This document shows, piece after piece, positions 1 through 7,847 of a stretch of 19,180 bases of DNA (the stretch's first letter is position 1; every line of letters begins with the position of its first letter). Origin of the DNA: Clostridia bacterium (lineage in GTDB: Bacteria; Bacillota; Clostridia; Christensenellales; UBA3700); assembly GCA_900772745.1 (NCBI GenBank), contig CAAGRV010000118.1:1-19180 (forward strand), written 5' to 3'. The translations under genes and the position numbers were made by a program. Under the pieces are notes generated by a model, which saw only the letters and a list, made by a program, of their open reading frames with translations, made no database searches and had not been told where the DNA came from.

Positions 1-160
1 AGTGGATTGCGGTAAGCGTAGCGAGAGCAAGACGATAGGGATTGATAAACCGAGCTTGTTTTATTAGCCAATCCCTCAGGCTAGCCGTCATTTCATTTTG
101 GGCTAGCCAGCTCCCTTTACACAAGGCAGCCTTTCTTTGCGGTTATTGCTATCGCAAATA
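1..160. repeat. Paired palindromic repeat (copy A), left arm cut by window edge
   Basis: Positions 1-44 match the end of the left-type unit seen at 18151-18197 and 18253-18298 (AGTGG, variable stem, then ACGATAGGGATTG). Positions 69-160 are an inverted unit: AATCCCTCAG, a stem GGCTAG/CTAGCC, GCTCCC, and an outer motif that reads on the minus strand as TTTGCGATAGCAA, close to TTTGCGACAGCAA of the copies at 15945, 16042 and 16631. AGGGATTG (37-44) can pair with CAATCCCT (69-76), joining the two units as a head-to-head pair. No coding sequence is seen here. Confidence 0.75.
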
Positions 161-174
161 AACTTAGTCCCCAT

Positions 175-199
175 CAAAAAAGCTCCCTTTCGGGAGCTT
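175..199 (-). terminator. Rho-independent terminator of the glnN-alaS operon
   Basis: On the minus strand this reads AGCTCCC, loop GAAA, GGGAGCT and then six T residues. It lies 18 bases after the alaS stop codon and is a clean intrinsic terminator. It shows that alaS ends naturally here rather than being cut by the neighbouring repeat. Confidence 0.85.
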
Positions 200-216
200 T
201 GCTTTGTGCTTTTGAG

Positions 217-2019
217 TTATCTGTTGATAGCTTTGCTTGTGTCGATTGTTGCTTTGATACGGCGGATACCTGCTGATGAAGACTGCTCTTTGACCAACTT
301 GAACTCGCCGAGTTGACCAGTATGTGTTGCGTGTGGTCCGCCACAGATTTGGCAATCTACGTCGCCGATTGTATAAACTTTTACCAGCTCGCCATATCTA
401 GAACCGAACACGCCGACTGCGTTGATTTCTCTTGCTTTCTCGATTGGCATTTCTTCACAAACTACGTCAATATCTCTCTTGATTGCATCGTTGACAGCAT
501 CTTCTACAGCTTGTTTTTCTTCGGCGGTCAGTGGACGCTCAAAGTTGAAGTCGAATCTAAGTCTTTCTGCGGTGATATTGCTACCCTTTTGTTCAATGTC
601 ATCTCTACCGAGCACTTTTTTCAAACTTGCAAGGAGCAAGTGGGTTGCGGTGTGCAAGAGGGTTGTTTGCTCTCCGCTGTCAGCAAGACCGCCCTTGAAT
701 TTTTGTTCAGCGCCTGCTTGAGATTTCTTTTGGTGTTCTACAAATGCATTATGATAGCCCTCGATATCCACTTCAAAGCCCTTTTCTTTGCAAATTTCTT
801 GGGTCATTTCGATAGGGAATCCGAATGTATCATAAAGTCTGAATGCTGTCTTGCCATTCAAGGTGTTGTCCTTGACATATTTTAGCACTTTCTCGATTTC
901 TTTGATGCCGTTCTCGAGAGTCTTGGCAAATCTTTCTTCTTCTTTGCCAATTTCGCTCAAAATCTTTTCTCTGTTTTGTTCTAGCTCTGGATATACTTTT
1001 TTGTACTTTTCTACATACATTTCGGCAATGCCCACCAATTCTCTAGAATCCATACCAAGTTGTCTTGCAAAGCGGATAGATCTGCGGAGCAATCTGCGGA
1101 GCACGTAGCCTTGGTCCACGTTGGAAGGCACAATGCCCTTCTCGTCGCCAATCATAAATGTTGCGGTACGCATGTGGTCAGCAATAATACGCATAGCACG
1201 AGTTTCTTCTTCGTCCTTGCCATATTCTTTGCCACACAGCTCGCTGATTTTGGCAATCACGTCCGCGAATAGGTCGGTTTCGTACACTGACTTGTAGCCG
1301 TTGAGCATACAAATTGTTCTCTCCAATCCCATCCCTGTATCAACGTTCTTTTGGGACAAAAGCGAAAATTTGCCGTCCTTGTCACGGTTGAATTGCATAA
1401 ATACGTTGTTCCAAATCTCTACGTATTTGCCACAATCACAGCTTGGGTCACAGTGGTCTGAGCAAGGCTCTTTTCCAGTGTCGATGAAAATCTCGGTATC
1501 ACTTCCGCAAGGACCAGTAGCGCCTGCATACCACCAGTTGTTCTCTTTTGGGAGATAGAAAATTCTATCTTTCGATATGCCCATTTCGTTCCATTTTGCG
1601 GCTGCCTCTTCGTCACGTGGGCAATCTTCGTCGCCCGCAAAAACTGTTACGGCAATTTTTTCTACTGGGATTTCGAGCACTTTGGTCAAGAATTCGTAGC
1701 TGAATTCGATAGACTCTTTTCTAAAATAGTCGCCGAGTGACCAGTTGCCTAGCATCTCGAAAAACGTGCAGTGTGTTGCATCTCCTACTTCGTCAATATC
1801 ACCAGTTCTCACGCATTTTTGCACATCGCAAAGTCTTTTGCCTGCTGGGTGCTTTTGTCCGAGAAGATATGGCACAAGTGGGTGCATACCTGCGGTGGTA
1901 AACAACACTGATGGGTCATTCTCTGGAATAAGTGATGCTGATGGAATTATGGCGTGTCCTTTGGACTTGAAAAATTCCAAATAACTGCTTCTTAGTTCTT
2001 TTGATGTAAAATTCTTCAT
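217..2019 (-). CDS. alaS: Alanyl-tRNA synthetase, short form
   Basis: Charges tRNA-Ala with alanine in the cytoplasm. The class II catalytic part is complete: an N-terminal helix LRSSYLEFFKSKGH, the FFEMLGNWS motif, ATGPCGSDTEIF and DTGMGLERT. The metal site of the editing domain is also present: HTATH (residues 456-460) with C559 and H563 in CGGPH, followed by GQLGEF and GIRRIKA. The protein has 600 residues, against about 870 in the usual bacterial enzyme. The beta-barrel that normally precedes HTATH (with a TPFYxxSGGQ-type motif) is missing, and so is the C-terminal C-Ala domain. I place the start at 2019 (MKNFTS) because AGAGG lies 7 bases before it; a TTG 15 bases upstream is less likely. 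The gene follows glnN by 21 bases, so the two are probably co-transcribed. Short AlaRS forms are known to me from small-genome lineages, so this may be a real lineage variant rather than a broken gene. Confidence 0.95.
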   Translation of the reverse strand: MKNFTSKELRSSYLEFFKSKGHAIIPSASLIPENDPSVLFTTAGMHPLVPYLLGQKHPAGKRLCDVQKCVRTGDIDEVGDATHCTFFEMLGNWSLGDYFRKESIEFSYEFLTKVLEIPVEKIAVTVFAGDEDCPRDEEAAAKWNEMGISKDRIFYLPKENNWWYAGATGPCGSDTEIFIDTGKEPCSDHCDPSCDCGKYVEIWNNVFMQFNRDKDGKFSLLSQKNVDTGMGLERTICMLNGYKSVYETDLFADVIAKISELCGKEYGKDEEETRAMRIIADHMRTATFMIGDEKGIVPSNVDQGYVLRRLLRRSIRFARQLGMDSRELVGIAEMYVEKYKKVYPELEQNREKILSEIGKEEERFAKTLENGIKEIEKVLKYVKDNTLNGKTAFRLYDTFGFPIEMTQEICKEKGFEVDIEGYHNAFVEHQKKSQAGAEQKFKGGLADSGEQTTLLHTATHLLLASLKKVLGRDDIEQKGSNITAERLRFDFNFERPLTAEEKQAVEDAVNDAIKRDIDVVCEEMPIEKAREINAVGVFGSRYGELVKVYTIGDVDCQICGGPHATHTGQLGEFKLVKEQSSSAGIRRIKATIDTSKAINR

Positions 2020-2040
2020 TTGATATCCTCTCAATTAGTT

Positions 2041-4161
2041 CTAGTTGTAAAATAGTATGTCAGCGTAGGTTGGATATGGCCAATCTTGCTTTGGCATAAT
2101 TGTTTCGAGTTTGTCGATGACTTCTCTTATATTCTCCATAAGTACCAACACTTGGTCACGTACAAGGAAAGCTTGTTTGTTGATGTCTTTACTTAGGCTG
2201 GCGGTGTTCTTGGCGAACTTCAACTTTTCGATACCTGTCGCCAGCTCGCTGAGCAAGCCTGATATGTTGGCAAGTTGTTTGCTTTGAACGGAGCTGATAG
2301 CTGGTGAAATCTTGTTGAGCGCCTCCACTTGGGTGGCAAGCTCGGCTTGGTATCTCATCACGGCAGGGATAATATTTTGCTTTGCCATCATCAACAAAGT
2401 TTCTGCCTCGATGCCCGCACTCTTGATATAGTTCTCCAAATAAATGGATTGACGGCTTTCGATTTCTCTCTTTGTGAGCACCTTGTGGCGGTCAAACAAA
2501 TCAATATTCTTTTGGCGAGTGAACACGCCGTAAGCGTCAACGCTGTTGTCCAAAATTTCTAGTCCTCTGCGTTTGGCCTCTTTGTTCCACTCCTTGCTAT
2601 AACTGTTGCCGTTGAACACAACACGAGAATGCTCTTTGTACATTCTCTTGACCAACTCGACAACAGCCTTGTCCAAATCCTTTGGCTCGACCTTTTCTAG
2701 CTCGTCGCAAATGTCGGCTATGACGTCGGCTGTTGCGGTGTTGATGATAACGCAAGGTGTAGACAATGTAGCAGATGAGCCCACCATACGGAATTCGAAC
2801 TTGTTGCCTGTGAAAGCAAATGGGGAAGTACGGTTGCGGTCGCTTGTGTCCTTGCCAAGCTCGGCTAGATAGTTGACGCCTGACTTGATATATTCTTTTA
2901 CTCTCACGCCCACTTCTTCGCCTGCACAAATGGCGTTGAACATTTTTTCCATATCCTCGCCTGTGTAAACGGAAATGATAGATGGCGGAGCTTCGTTGCC
3001 ACCCAAACGTGCCTCGTTACCTAGGTTGGCTGCGCTCATACGAATGAGGTCAGCATACTTGTCCACTGCCGAAATAACTGCTGTAAAGAACAACAAGAAT
3101 GTGCGGTTGTGGCTTGGATCAGAGCCAGGTTTCAACAAGTTGACGCCATCGTCTGTGCTGAGTGACCAGTTGCAATGTTTGCCTGAGCCGTTGATATTGG
3201 CGAATGGTTTTTCGTGCAACAAGCAAGCAAGATTGTGGTTTTCCGCAACCTTTTTGAGCGTCTCCATAATGAGTTGGTTTTGGTCGGTTGCAACGTTGGC
3301 AACACTGAAAATTGGAGCAAGCTCATGTTGGGCAGGAGCAGCCTCGTTGTGCTCTGTCTTGGCTGTAATACCAAGTTTCCAAAGCTCTTCGTTGACGTCC
3401 GCCATAAAGTCGCCTACTCTATCTCTGATAGACGCATAGTATTGGTCGTTCTTTTCTTGTCCCTTTGGTGGGAGAGCACCGAACAATGTTCTGCCCGTGA
3501 ATTTGAGGTCATCTCTCTTGTTGTAATCGTTCTTGTCAATCAAGAAATATTCTTGTTCTCCGCCCACGTTTACTACAACTTTCTTTGCCTCAACGCCCAA
3601 AAGACGCAAAAGTCTAAGTCCTTGGCGATTGATTGCCTCCATTGATTTTAGAAGTGGAGTTTTCTTGTCCAAAGCGTCGCCCGTATAGCTGCAAAATGCT
3701 GTCGGAATATAAAGTACACCCGCACCATTTTTGCTACGCTTGATGAATGCTGGCGATGAGCTGTCCCATACCGTATAGCCTCTTGCCTCGAATGTCGCTC
3801 TGATACCTCCGCTTGGAAAAGAAGACGCATCGGCCTCACCTTTACGCAAATTGCTACCTGTAAATTCTAACACTACGTTGCCCTTTTTGTCTGTCGAAAT
3901 AAAGCTGTCGTGCTTTTCGGCGGTAGTGCCTGTGAGTGGTTGGAACCAGTGAGAATAGTGAGTTGCACCATTTTGAGATGCCCACTCTTTCATCGCTGAG
4001 GCAACTTCGTTGGCAAGGTCTTTGCCCAGTTGTTTGCCTTGGTCGATAACTTCCCTAAGCTCTTTGTACGCACTCTCAGAAAGATACTTCTTCATTGTAG
4101 CGTCATTGAAAACGTTGCTACCAAAAAAGTCGGTTATCTTTTTACTTTCTGTTATACGCAT
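2041..4161 (-). CDS. glnN: Type III glutamine synthetase (GlnN)
   Basis: Makes glutamine from glutamate, ammonia and ATP, the main ammonia-assimilating step. At 706 residues it fits the large GS III family rather than the 450-residue GS I. Visible GS III landmarks are the N-terminal FGSNVFND segment, HYSHWFQPLTG, the EHNEAAPAQHELAPIF segment (acidic metal-binding region), NGSGKHCNWS (ammonia/ATP site region), RLGGNEAPPSI and DRNRTSPFAFTGNKFEFR. The C-terminal third is helical. The start at 4161 has GAGGAG 6 bases upstream. It is the first gene of a probable operon with alaS (21-base gap). No nitrogen-regulator gene is nearby, and I could not find a convincing promoter in the very A/T-rich 140-base leader, although several TATAAT-like stretches occur there. 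Confidence 0.96.
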   Translation of the reverse strand: MRITESKKITDFFGSNVFNDATMKKYLSESAYKELREVIDQGKQLGKDLANEVASAMKEWASQNGATHYSHWFQPLTGTTAEKHDSFISTDKKGNVVLEFTGSNLRKGEADASSFPSGGIRATFEARGYTVWDSSSPAFIKRSKNGAGVLYIPTAFCSYTGDALDKKTPLLKSMEAINRQGLRLLRLLGVEAKKVVVNVGGEQEYFLIDKNDYNKRDDLKFTGRTLFGALPPKGQEKNDQYYASIRDRVGDFMADVNEELWKLGITAKTEHNEAAPAQHELAPIFSVANVATDQNQLIMETLKKVAENHNLACLLHEKPFANINGSGKHCNWSLSTDDGVNLLKPGSDPSHNRTFLLFFTAVISAVDKYADLIRMSAANLGNEARLGGNEAPPSIISVYTGEDMEKMFNAICAGEEVGVRVKEYIKSGVNYLAELGKDTSDRNRTSPFAFTGNKFEFRMVGSSATLSTPCVIINTATADVIADICDELEKVEPKDLDKAVVELVKRMYKEHSRVVFNGNSYSKEWNKEAKRRGLEILDNSVDAYGVFTRQKNIDLFDRHKVLTKREIESRQSIYLENYIKSAGIEAETLLMMAKQNIIPAVMRYQAELATQVEALNKISPAISSVQSKQLANISGLLSELATGIEKLKFAKNTASLSKDINKQAFLVRDQVLVLMENIREVIDKLETIMPKQDWPYPTYADILFYN

Positions 4162-4204
4162 ATTGTTCTCCTCAATTATAGTAGTTATATTTTATTATAA
4201 TATA

Positions 4205-4240
4205 ATAAAAATAGCAAGGATATTTCCTTACTATTTTTAC
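4205..4240 (-). terminator. Terminator of the ABC transporter gene
   Basis: On the minus strand a 14-bp stem AAAAATAGTAAGGA / TCCTTGCTATTTTT encloses a 4-base loop; it is fully paired if one G-T pair is allowed. It ends in a T run. On the plus strand the same position would be an A-C mismatch, so the minus direction is favoured. It separates the ABC transporter from glnN downstream. Confidence 0.7.
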
Positions 4241-4301
4241 TTTTTGTATAATATATTGTTTTATTTTCGGAACAATACTCGTTTTTACATAATGTTTCGT
4301 T

Positions 4302-6749
4302 TTATTCCGACCTAAGTGCGATTACCGCATCTCTCTTGGACGCAATATATGCTGGGATAAGTCCTGCAATGAGCGTGAGCGCAATGCTTACCAAGATAAG
4401 CAATATTGCATGCAATGGCGAGAGCAAGCACAATGTTGATATTTGAATTTTCTTATAAATGACTATGTTGATAGGTATGCTTACAAGATATGTAACGACG
4501 ACGCCAATCAGTCCCGCCACCATTCCTATGATGGACGTTTCGGCGTTGAACACGTTGACAATATCCTTTTTTCGTGCGCCAAGGCTACGCAAAATACCAA
4601 TCTCTTTGGTACGCTCTACCACCGATACATAGGTAATGACGCCTATCATAACCGTTGATACAACTAGCGATACCGCACCAAAACAAATGAGTGCAATGGA
4701 TATAATATCAATGGTTTGGCTCATCATATCGGTTGCGAATTTGGACATATCGTTGATATAAATATCGCTTTCATTCCAAGCGTTGAGATATGATATAATT
4801 TGATTTTTGCCCGCAAAGTCCTTTGGATAAATGTTGATGACTGTTGGGATATTTCTTCCGCCGAGCAAAGACAAATGGCTGTGCAATTCGCTTTCGGTGA
4901 GCGAATATCCTGTGATGACGTCCTTGTCAGGGCTATTTTGTTGAGCCTTGACAACGTCCGATTGCATACTATCTTCCATCATATATTTTGTCAATTCGGA
5001 AGTGTATGCAACACCTGACGAAAGAAGTGGCATTTGGTTGTCTTGGCGTTGGCGAAGTATGCCCACTATCTTCAAGTCGAACACTCCCTCGGGAGAATTG
5101 GTGTACAAGGACTCTATGCTGTTTTGGACAAAAAGTCCCTTTTCTGCATCATAGCGATAAAAAGCGTTGTTGGTAGCAACTTTGAGTTGCACGTTGTATA
5201 TATCATCGAACGTAATGTCGGTGGCGTTGTATTTGGAATACTTGATGCCAAGCGCCGCAATGACAGACTCGTTGAGTTGGTTGGACTTGTCCACCACCAG
5301 CGCAACTTCGTTGGCTTTGGTTGGGTATTGTCCGCCGATGACGTCATAGCCTTCCAAAATGAATTTTTGATTGCCAGGCAACTCTTGCCAGCCAATATCC
5401 GGATTTTTCTTTGCGCCCGGCATCATATTGGTTGCCATACTTGTTATCATATCGGTATAGCTCTGCTTGTGAGCCACTTTGTCATACTTGTTTTTGTAGC
5501 CTGCATAACCGGTGTTGACTTTGCTGATGACGTTGATGTCAATTCCATATCCATAACGAATACTATCCACTGCGCTGTTGCCTTCGAGCTGTTTGATATA
5601 ATCCACATATTCTTGGCTAATATCGTTTTTCTTAATCAAGTCCTTGTAGTTGAGCGATGGGTCATAAGGATAAATAATGTTGCCGTCAGGGAAAGATGGC
5701 TTGGCATTGGTTGTACCGCCAGGCGTCATCATCAACGTAAGCAACTTGTTGCTGTCCATACTCTCGTTGGCAATGCTGATTGGATAGGACGCCAACACGT
5801 TTTGTTGAATATCGGCGATATAATTGTTCATACCATTGGACACGGCAAGTACCAGCGCAACGCCGATGATGCCAATACTGCCCGCAATCGCTGTGATTAT
5901 GGTACGACCTTTCTTGGTTTTGAGATTGTTGAAAGACAACTTCAAGGCGGTAAAAAAGCTCATAGAAGTTTTGTTTAGGCGCTTTTTCTTGCTTTTTGTA
6001 ACAGCTTTATCTTGCTTTTTGCGTTCTTTTAGGTCTTGAACGGCTACTTGCTCGACGACAGGCTCTTGGACAAAATATGGATTGTCATCGGATATAATCT
6101 CGCCATCGTTTAGTTTGATTGTACGAGTCGCATATTGCTTGGCAAGCTCTGGATTGTGCGTAACCATAATGACAAGTTTGTCTTTGGACACTTCTTTGAG
6201 AATATCCATAATTTGGACGCTTGTTGCGCTGTCGAGTGCTCCTGTTGGCTCGTCTGCCAAAATGATTTCTGGGTTGTTGATGAGCGCACGAGCTATGGAA
6301 ACTCTTTGCATTTGACCGCCCGACAACTCGTTTGGCTTTTTGTTCAACTTGTCGCCAAGCCCTACGTCTTGGAGTGCTTTGGTTGCACGGCGACGACGCT
6401 CTTCCTTACCTATGCCTGACAAAGTAAGTGCCATTTCCACGTTTTCAAGAATGGATATGTGCGAGATAAGATTGTAGCTTTGGAAAATAAAGCCTATACG
6501 AAAATTGCGGTATGCGTCCCAATCCACGTCCTTGTATTGTTTGGTCGAAACGCCGTCAATAATCAAGTCGCCTTGGGTATATCTGTCCAAGCCACCAATA
6601 ATGTTGAGCATAGTCGTTTTTCCACAGCCCGACTGCCCCAAAATAGCAACGAACTCGCTCTTTCTAAACTCTACGTTTATGCCTTTGAGCGCTCTTACAA
6701 GATTGTCTTCATTTCCATAATTCTTGACGATATCAACAAGTTTTAGCAT
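4302..6749 (-). CDS. ABC transporter, ATPase fused to FtsX/MacB-type permease
   Basis: Residues 1-235 form an ATPase of the LolD/MacB class: Walker A GQSGCGKT, Q-loop IFQSYN, signature LSGGQMQR, Walker B ILADEPTGALD and H-loop THN. A lysine-rich linker (about 245-262) leads to the first membrane helix (about 283-310), a large extracytoplasmic domain (about 310-680), and three more helices holding the FtsX-type motif VVERTKEIGILRSLGARKKDI. This MacB order in one 815-residue chain suggests a homodimer working by mechanotransmission on lipids, peptides or antimicrobials. The substrate cannot be told, and no adaptor, two-component system or peptide gene is adjacent. The start ATG at 6749 has GGGG 6 bases upstream. 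The gene stands alone, divergent from the ygjP-like gene, and ends at a strong terminator. Confidence 0.92.
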   Translation of the reverse strand: MLKLVDIVKNYGNEDNLVRALKGINVEFRKSEFVAILGQSGCGKTTMLNIIGGLDRYTQGDLIIDGVSTKQYKDVDWDAYRNFRIGFIFQSYNLISHISILENVEMALTLSGIGKEERRRRATKALQDVGLGDKLNKKPNELSGGQMQRVSIARALINNPEIILADEPTGALDSATSVQIMDILKEVSKDKLVIMVTHNPELAKQYATRTIKLNDGEIISDDNPYFVQEPVVEQVAVQDLKERKKQDKAVTKSKKKRLNKTSMSFFTALKLSFNNLKTKKGRTIITAIAGSIGIIGVALVLAVSNGMNNYIADIQQNVLASYPISIANESMDSNKLLTLMMTPGGTTNAKPSFPDGNIIYPYDPSLNYKDLIKKNDISQEYVDYIKQLEGNSAVDSIRYGYGIDINVISKVNTGYAGYKNKYDKVAHKQSYTDMITSMATNMMPGAKKNPDIGWQELPGNQKFILEGYDVIGGQYPTKANEVALVVDKSNQLNESVIAALGIKYSKYNATDITFDDIYNVQLKVATNNAFYRYDAEKGLFVQNSIESLYTNSPEGVFDLKIVGILRQRQDNQMPLLSSGVAYTSELTKYMMEDSMQSDVVKAQQNSPDKDVITGYSLTESELHSHLSLLGGRNIPTVINIYPKDFAGKNQIISYLNAWNESDIYINDMSKFATDMMSQTIDIISIALICFGAVSLVVSTVMIGVITYVSVVERTKEIGILRSLGARKKDIVNVFNAETSIIGMVAGLIGVVVTYLVSIPINIVIYKKIQISTLCLLSPLHAILLILVSIALTLIAGLIPAYIASKRDAVIALRSE

Positions 6750-6780
6750 TTTCTACCCCGAATTTGTTTGATTTAGTTAT

Positions 6781-6823
6781 ATTCTAGCATACAACTGTAT
6801 ATTTTTTTATATATTTTTGGTAA
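6781..6823 (-). promoter_or_regulatory. Possible promoter of the ABC transporter gene
   Basis: On the minus strand TTACCA (6818-6823), 16 bases and TATACA (6796-6801) make a moderate sigma-A match. An alternative extended -10, TGCTAGAAT, lies at 6781-6789. Either would give a leader of roughly 25-40 bases. Neither is strong enough to be sure. Confidence 0.35.
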
Positions 6824-6881
6824 AAATATCCGCATTTACCCAACTTTTACACAGCCGTGCTTTGGATAATTGCCGTCATTG

Positions 6882-6909
6882 TTGATTTTTTACTAGCTCG
6901 TGATATAAT
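6882..6909 (+). promoter_or_regulatory. Extended -10 promoter abutting the start codon
   Basis: TTGATT (6882-6887), 16 bases, then TATAAT (6904-6909) preceded by TG at 6901-6902, giving the extended element TGATATAAT. Only 6 bases separate the -10 from the ATG at 6916, so transcription should begin on or next to the A of the start codon. Confidence 0.7.
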
Positions 6910-6915
6910 GATTGT

Positions 6916-7569
6916 ATGGAATATTCAACAGTTCGCTCCAATCGCAAAACAATGTCAATTTGTATCAATCACAATGGCGAAATCCTCGTCAAAGCTCCTA
7001 CTCGCACAAGTGACAGCGTTATTGAAAAATTCGTTCTATCTCATACCGATTGGATAGCCAAAAATATGCAAAAAGTGCAAAAAAGACTGCCACTTTACAC
7101 GCCGTACACTGCCTTAGAGGGCGAATTGGTGCTGGTGCTTGGTCGCCAATATTGCATAGTTTACACTGACGGCGACAGCCATATCCACGCAGGCACTTTG
7201 TACTTGCACCGCTCAGCCAATCCCGTCCAAAGTCTAGTTGACTTCTATCAAACATTGGCGCAAGAATTGGTCATCGAGCGAGCAAAACGCTTGGCACATT
7301 CTATCAACATAGAGGGAGTGAGTTTCAAACTTTCTTCCGCCAAAACTAGCTGGGGCACTTGCAATATCCGCACGGGCATAAGGCTGAGTTGGCGGTTGGT
7401 GCTGGTCGACGCATCTCTCATCGACTATGTTATTTTGCACGAGCTATGTCACCTAAGACAACCCAACCACAGCAAAGAATTTTGGCGACTTGTCCAAGCT
7501 TATATGCCCGATTGGGCGCTCCGTCGGCGAAAACTCAAAGAATATGGTCATCTGCCATACATAATCTAA
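6916..7569 (+). CDS. YgjP-type (DUF45) metallopeptidase-fold protein
   Basis: This 217-residue protein has the zincin motif HELCH (residues 175-179) and a third probable ligand, H185 in PNHS, followed by FW. This is the HExxH...NHSxxFW signature of the YgjP/DUF45 family, related to SprT and M48 proteases. The N-terminus (RSNRKT...ICINHNGEILVKAP) is the usual opening strand pair of the family, which supports the start at 6916, and WGTC in the middle is also family-like. No Shine-Dalgarno sequence precedes the ATG, and a strong promoter ends 6 bases before it, so the message is probably leaderless. It has no signal peptide or membrane segment, so it should be cytoplasmic. The real substrate of the family is poorly known; both protease and nucleotide hydrolase roles have been suggested. 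It is monocistronic. Confidence 0.88.
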   Translation: MEYSTVRSNRKTMSICINHNGEILVKAPTRTSDSVIEKFVLSHTDWIAKNMQKVQKRLPLYTPYTALEGELVLVLGRQYCIVYTDGDSHIHAGTLYLHRSANPVQSLVDFYQTLAQELVIERAKRLAHSINIEGVSFKLSSAKTSWGTCNIRTGIRLSWRLVLVDASLIDYVILHELCHLRQPNHSKEFWRLVQAYMPDWALRRRKLKEYGHLPYII

Positions 7570-7575
7570 AACAAC

Positions 7576-7602
7576 AAAAAGTCGATACGTATCGACTTTT
7601 TT
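7576..7602 (+). terminator. Terminator of the ygjP-like gene
   Basis: AAAAAGTCGATAC paired with GTATCGACTTTTT is a perfect 13-bp palindrome ending in T residues, 6 bases after the stop codon. Because it is symmetrical it could also stop minus-strand transcripts. Confidence 0.85.
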
Positions 7603-7615
7603 GCATTTTTGGAGT

Positions 7616-7725
7616 TTCGTCAGTGCTTGTTTTGATTGGCAACTTTGTGATTTTCGTCAGTGCTTGTTTTGATTGGCAACTTTGTAATTATCAGCGGCGC
7701 TTGTTTCGGTTGGCAACTCTCTTCG
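7616..7725. repeat. Three tandem copies of a 37-bp repeat
   Basis: Copies one and two share TTTCGTCAGTGCTTGTTTTG followed by ATTGGCAACTTTGT, with almost no differences. Copy three keeps GCTTGTTT and GGTTGGCAAC but has diverged. GCTTG recurs at 7625, 7662 and 7699, a fixed 37-base period. There is no spacer between units, so this is not a CRISPR array. It lies between two convergent genes and codes for nothing I can recognise. The stretch 7726-7820 is A/T-rich and shows no further feature. Confidence 0.85.
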
Positions 7726-7820
7726 ACAATTTGCTTTTTCATATTGTTTTATATATGTTTATATATATTATCATTTTTTATCTGCACATTTTTGTATGAG
7801 TGACTGTAAAATTGCCAAAC

Positions 7821-7847
7821 AAAAAACTCCCCTAAGGGAGCTTTTTA
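7821..7847 (-). terminator. Terminator of the glycolytic operon
   Basis: On the minus strand AAAAGCTCCC, loop TTA, GGGGAGTTTTTT. The stem overlaps the stop codon of the thioesterase gene, giving a very compact operon end. Confidence 0.8.

Noticed and set aside
217..2019. alaS as a frameshifted or truncated pseudogene
   Set aside because: Catalytic and editing motifs are intact, there is no trace of the missing domains in other frames, and a proper terminator follows the stop codon.
5034..5978. A 314-codon plus-strand open frame opposite the ABC transporter
   Set aside because: It lies fully antisense to a well-supported gene, has no ribosome binding site and no recognisable motif; it arises from the codon use of the opposite strand.
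7616..7725. CRISPR-like array
   Set aside because: The 37-bp units are directly adjacent with no spacers, and no cas gene is present.
7359..7799. A 146-codon plus-strand frame running through the end of the ygjP-like gene and the tandem repeats
   Set aside because: It overlaps the real gene in another frame, passes through its terminator, and its hydrophobic tail only reflects T-rich spacer DNA.
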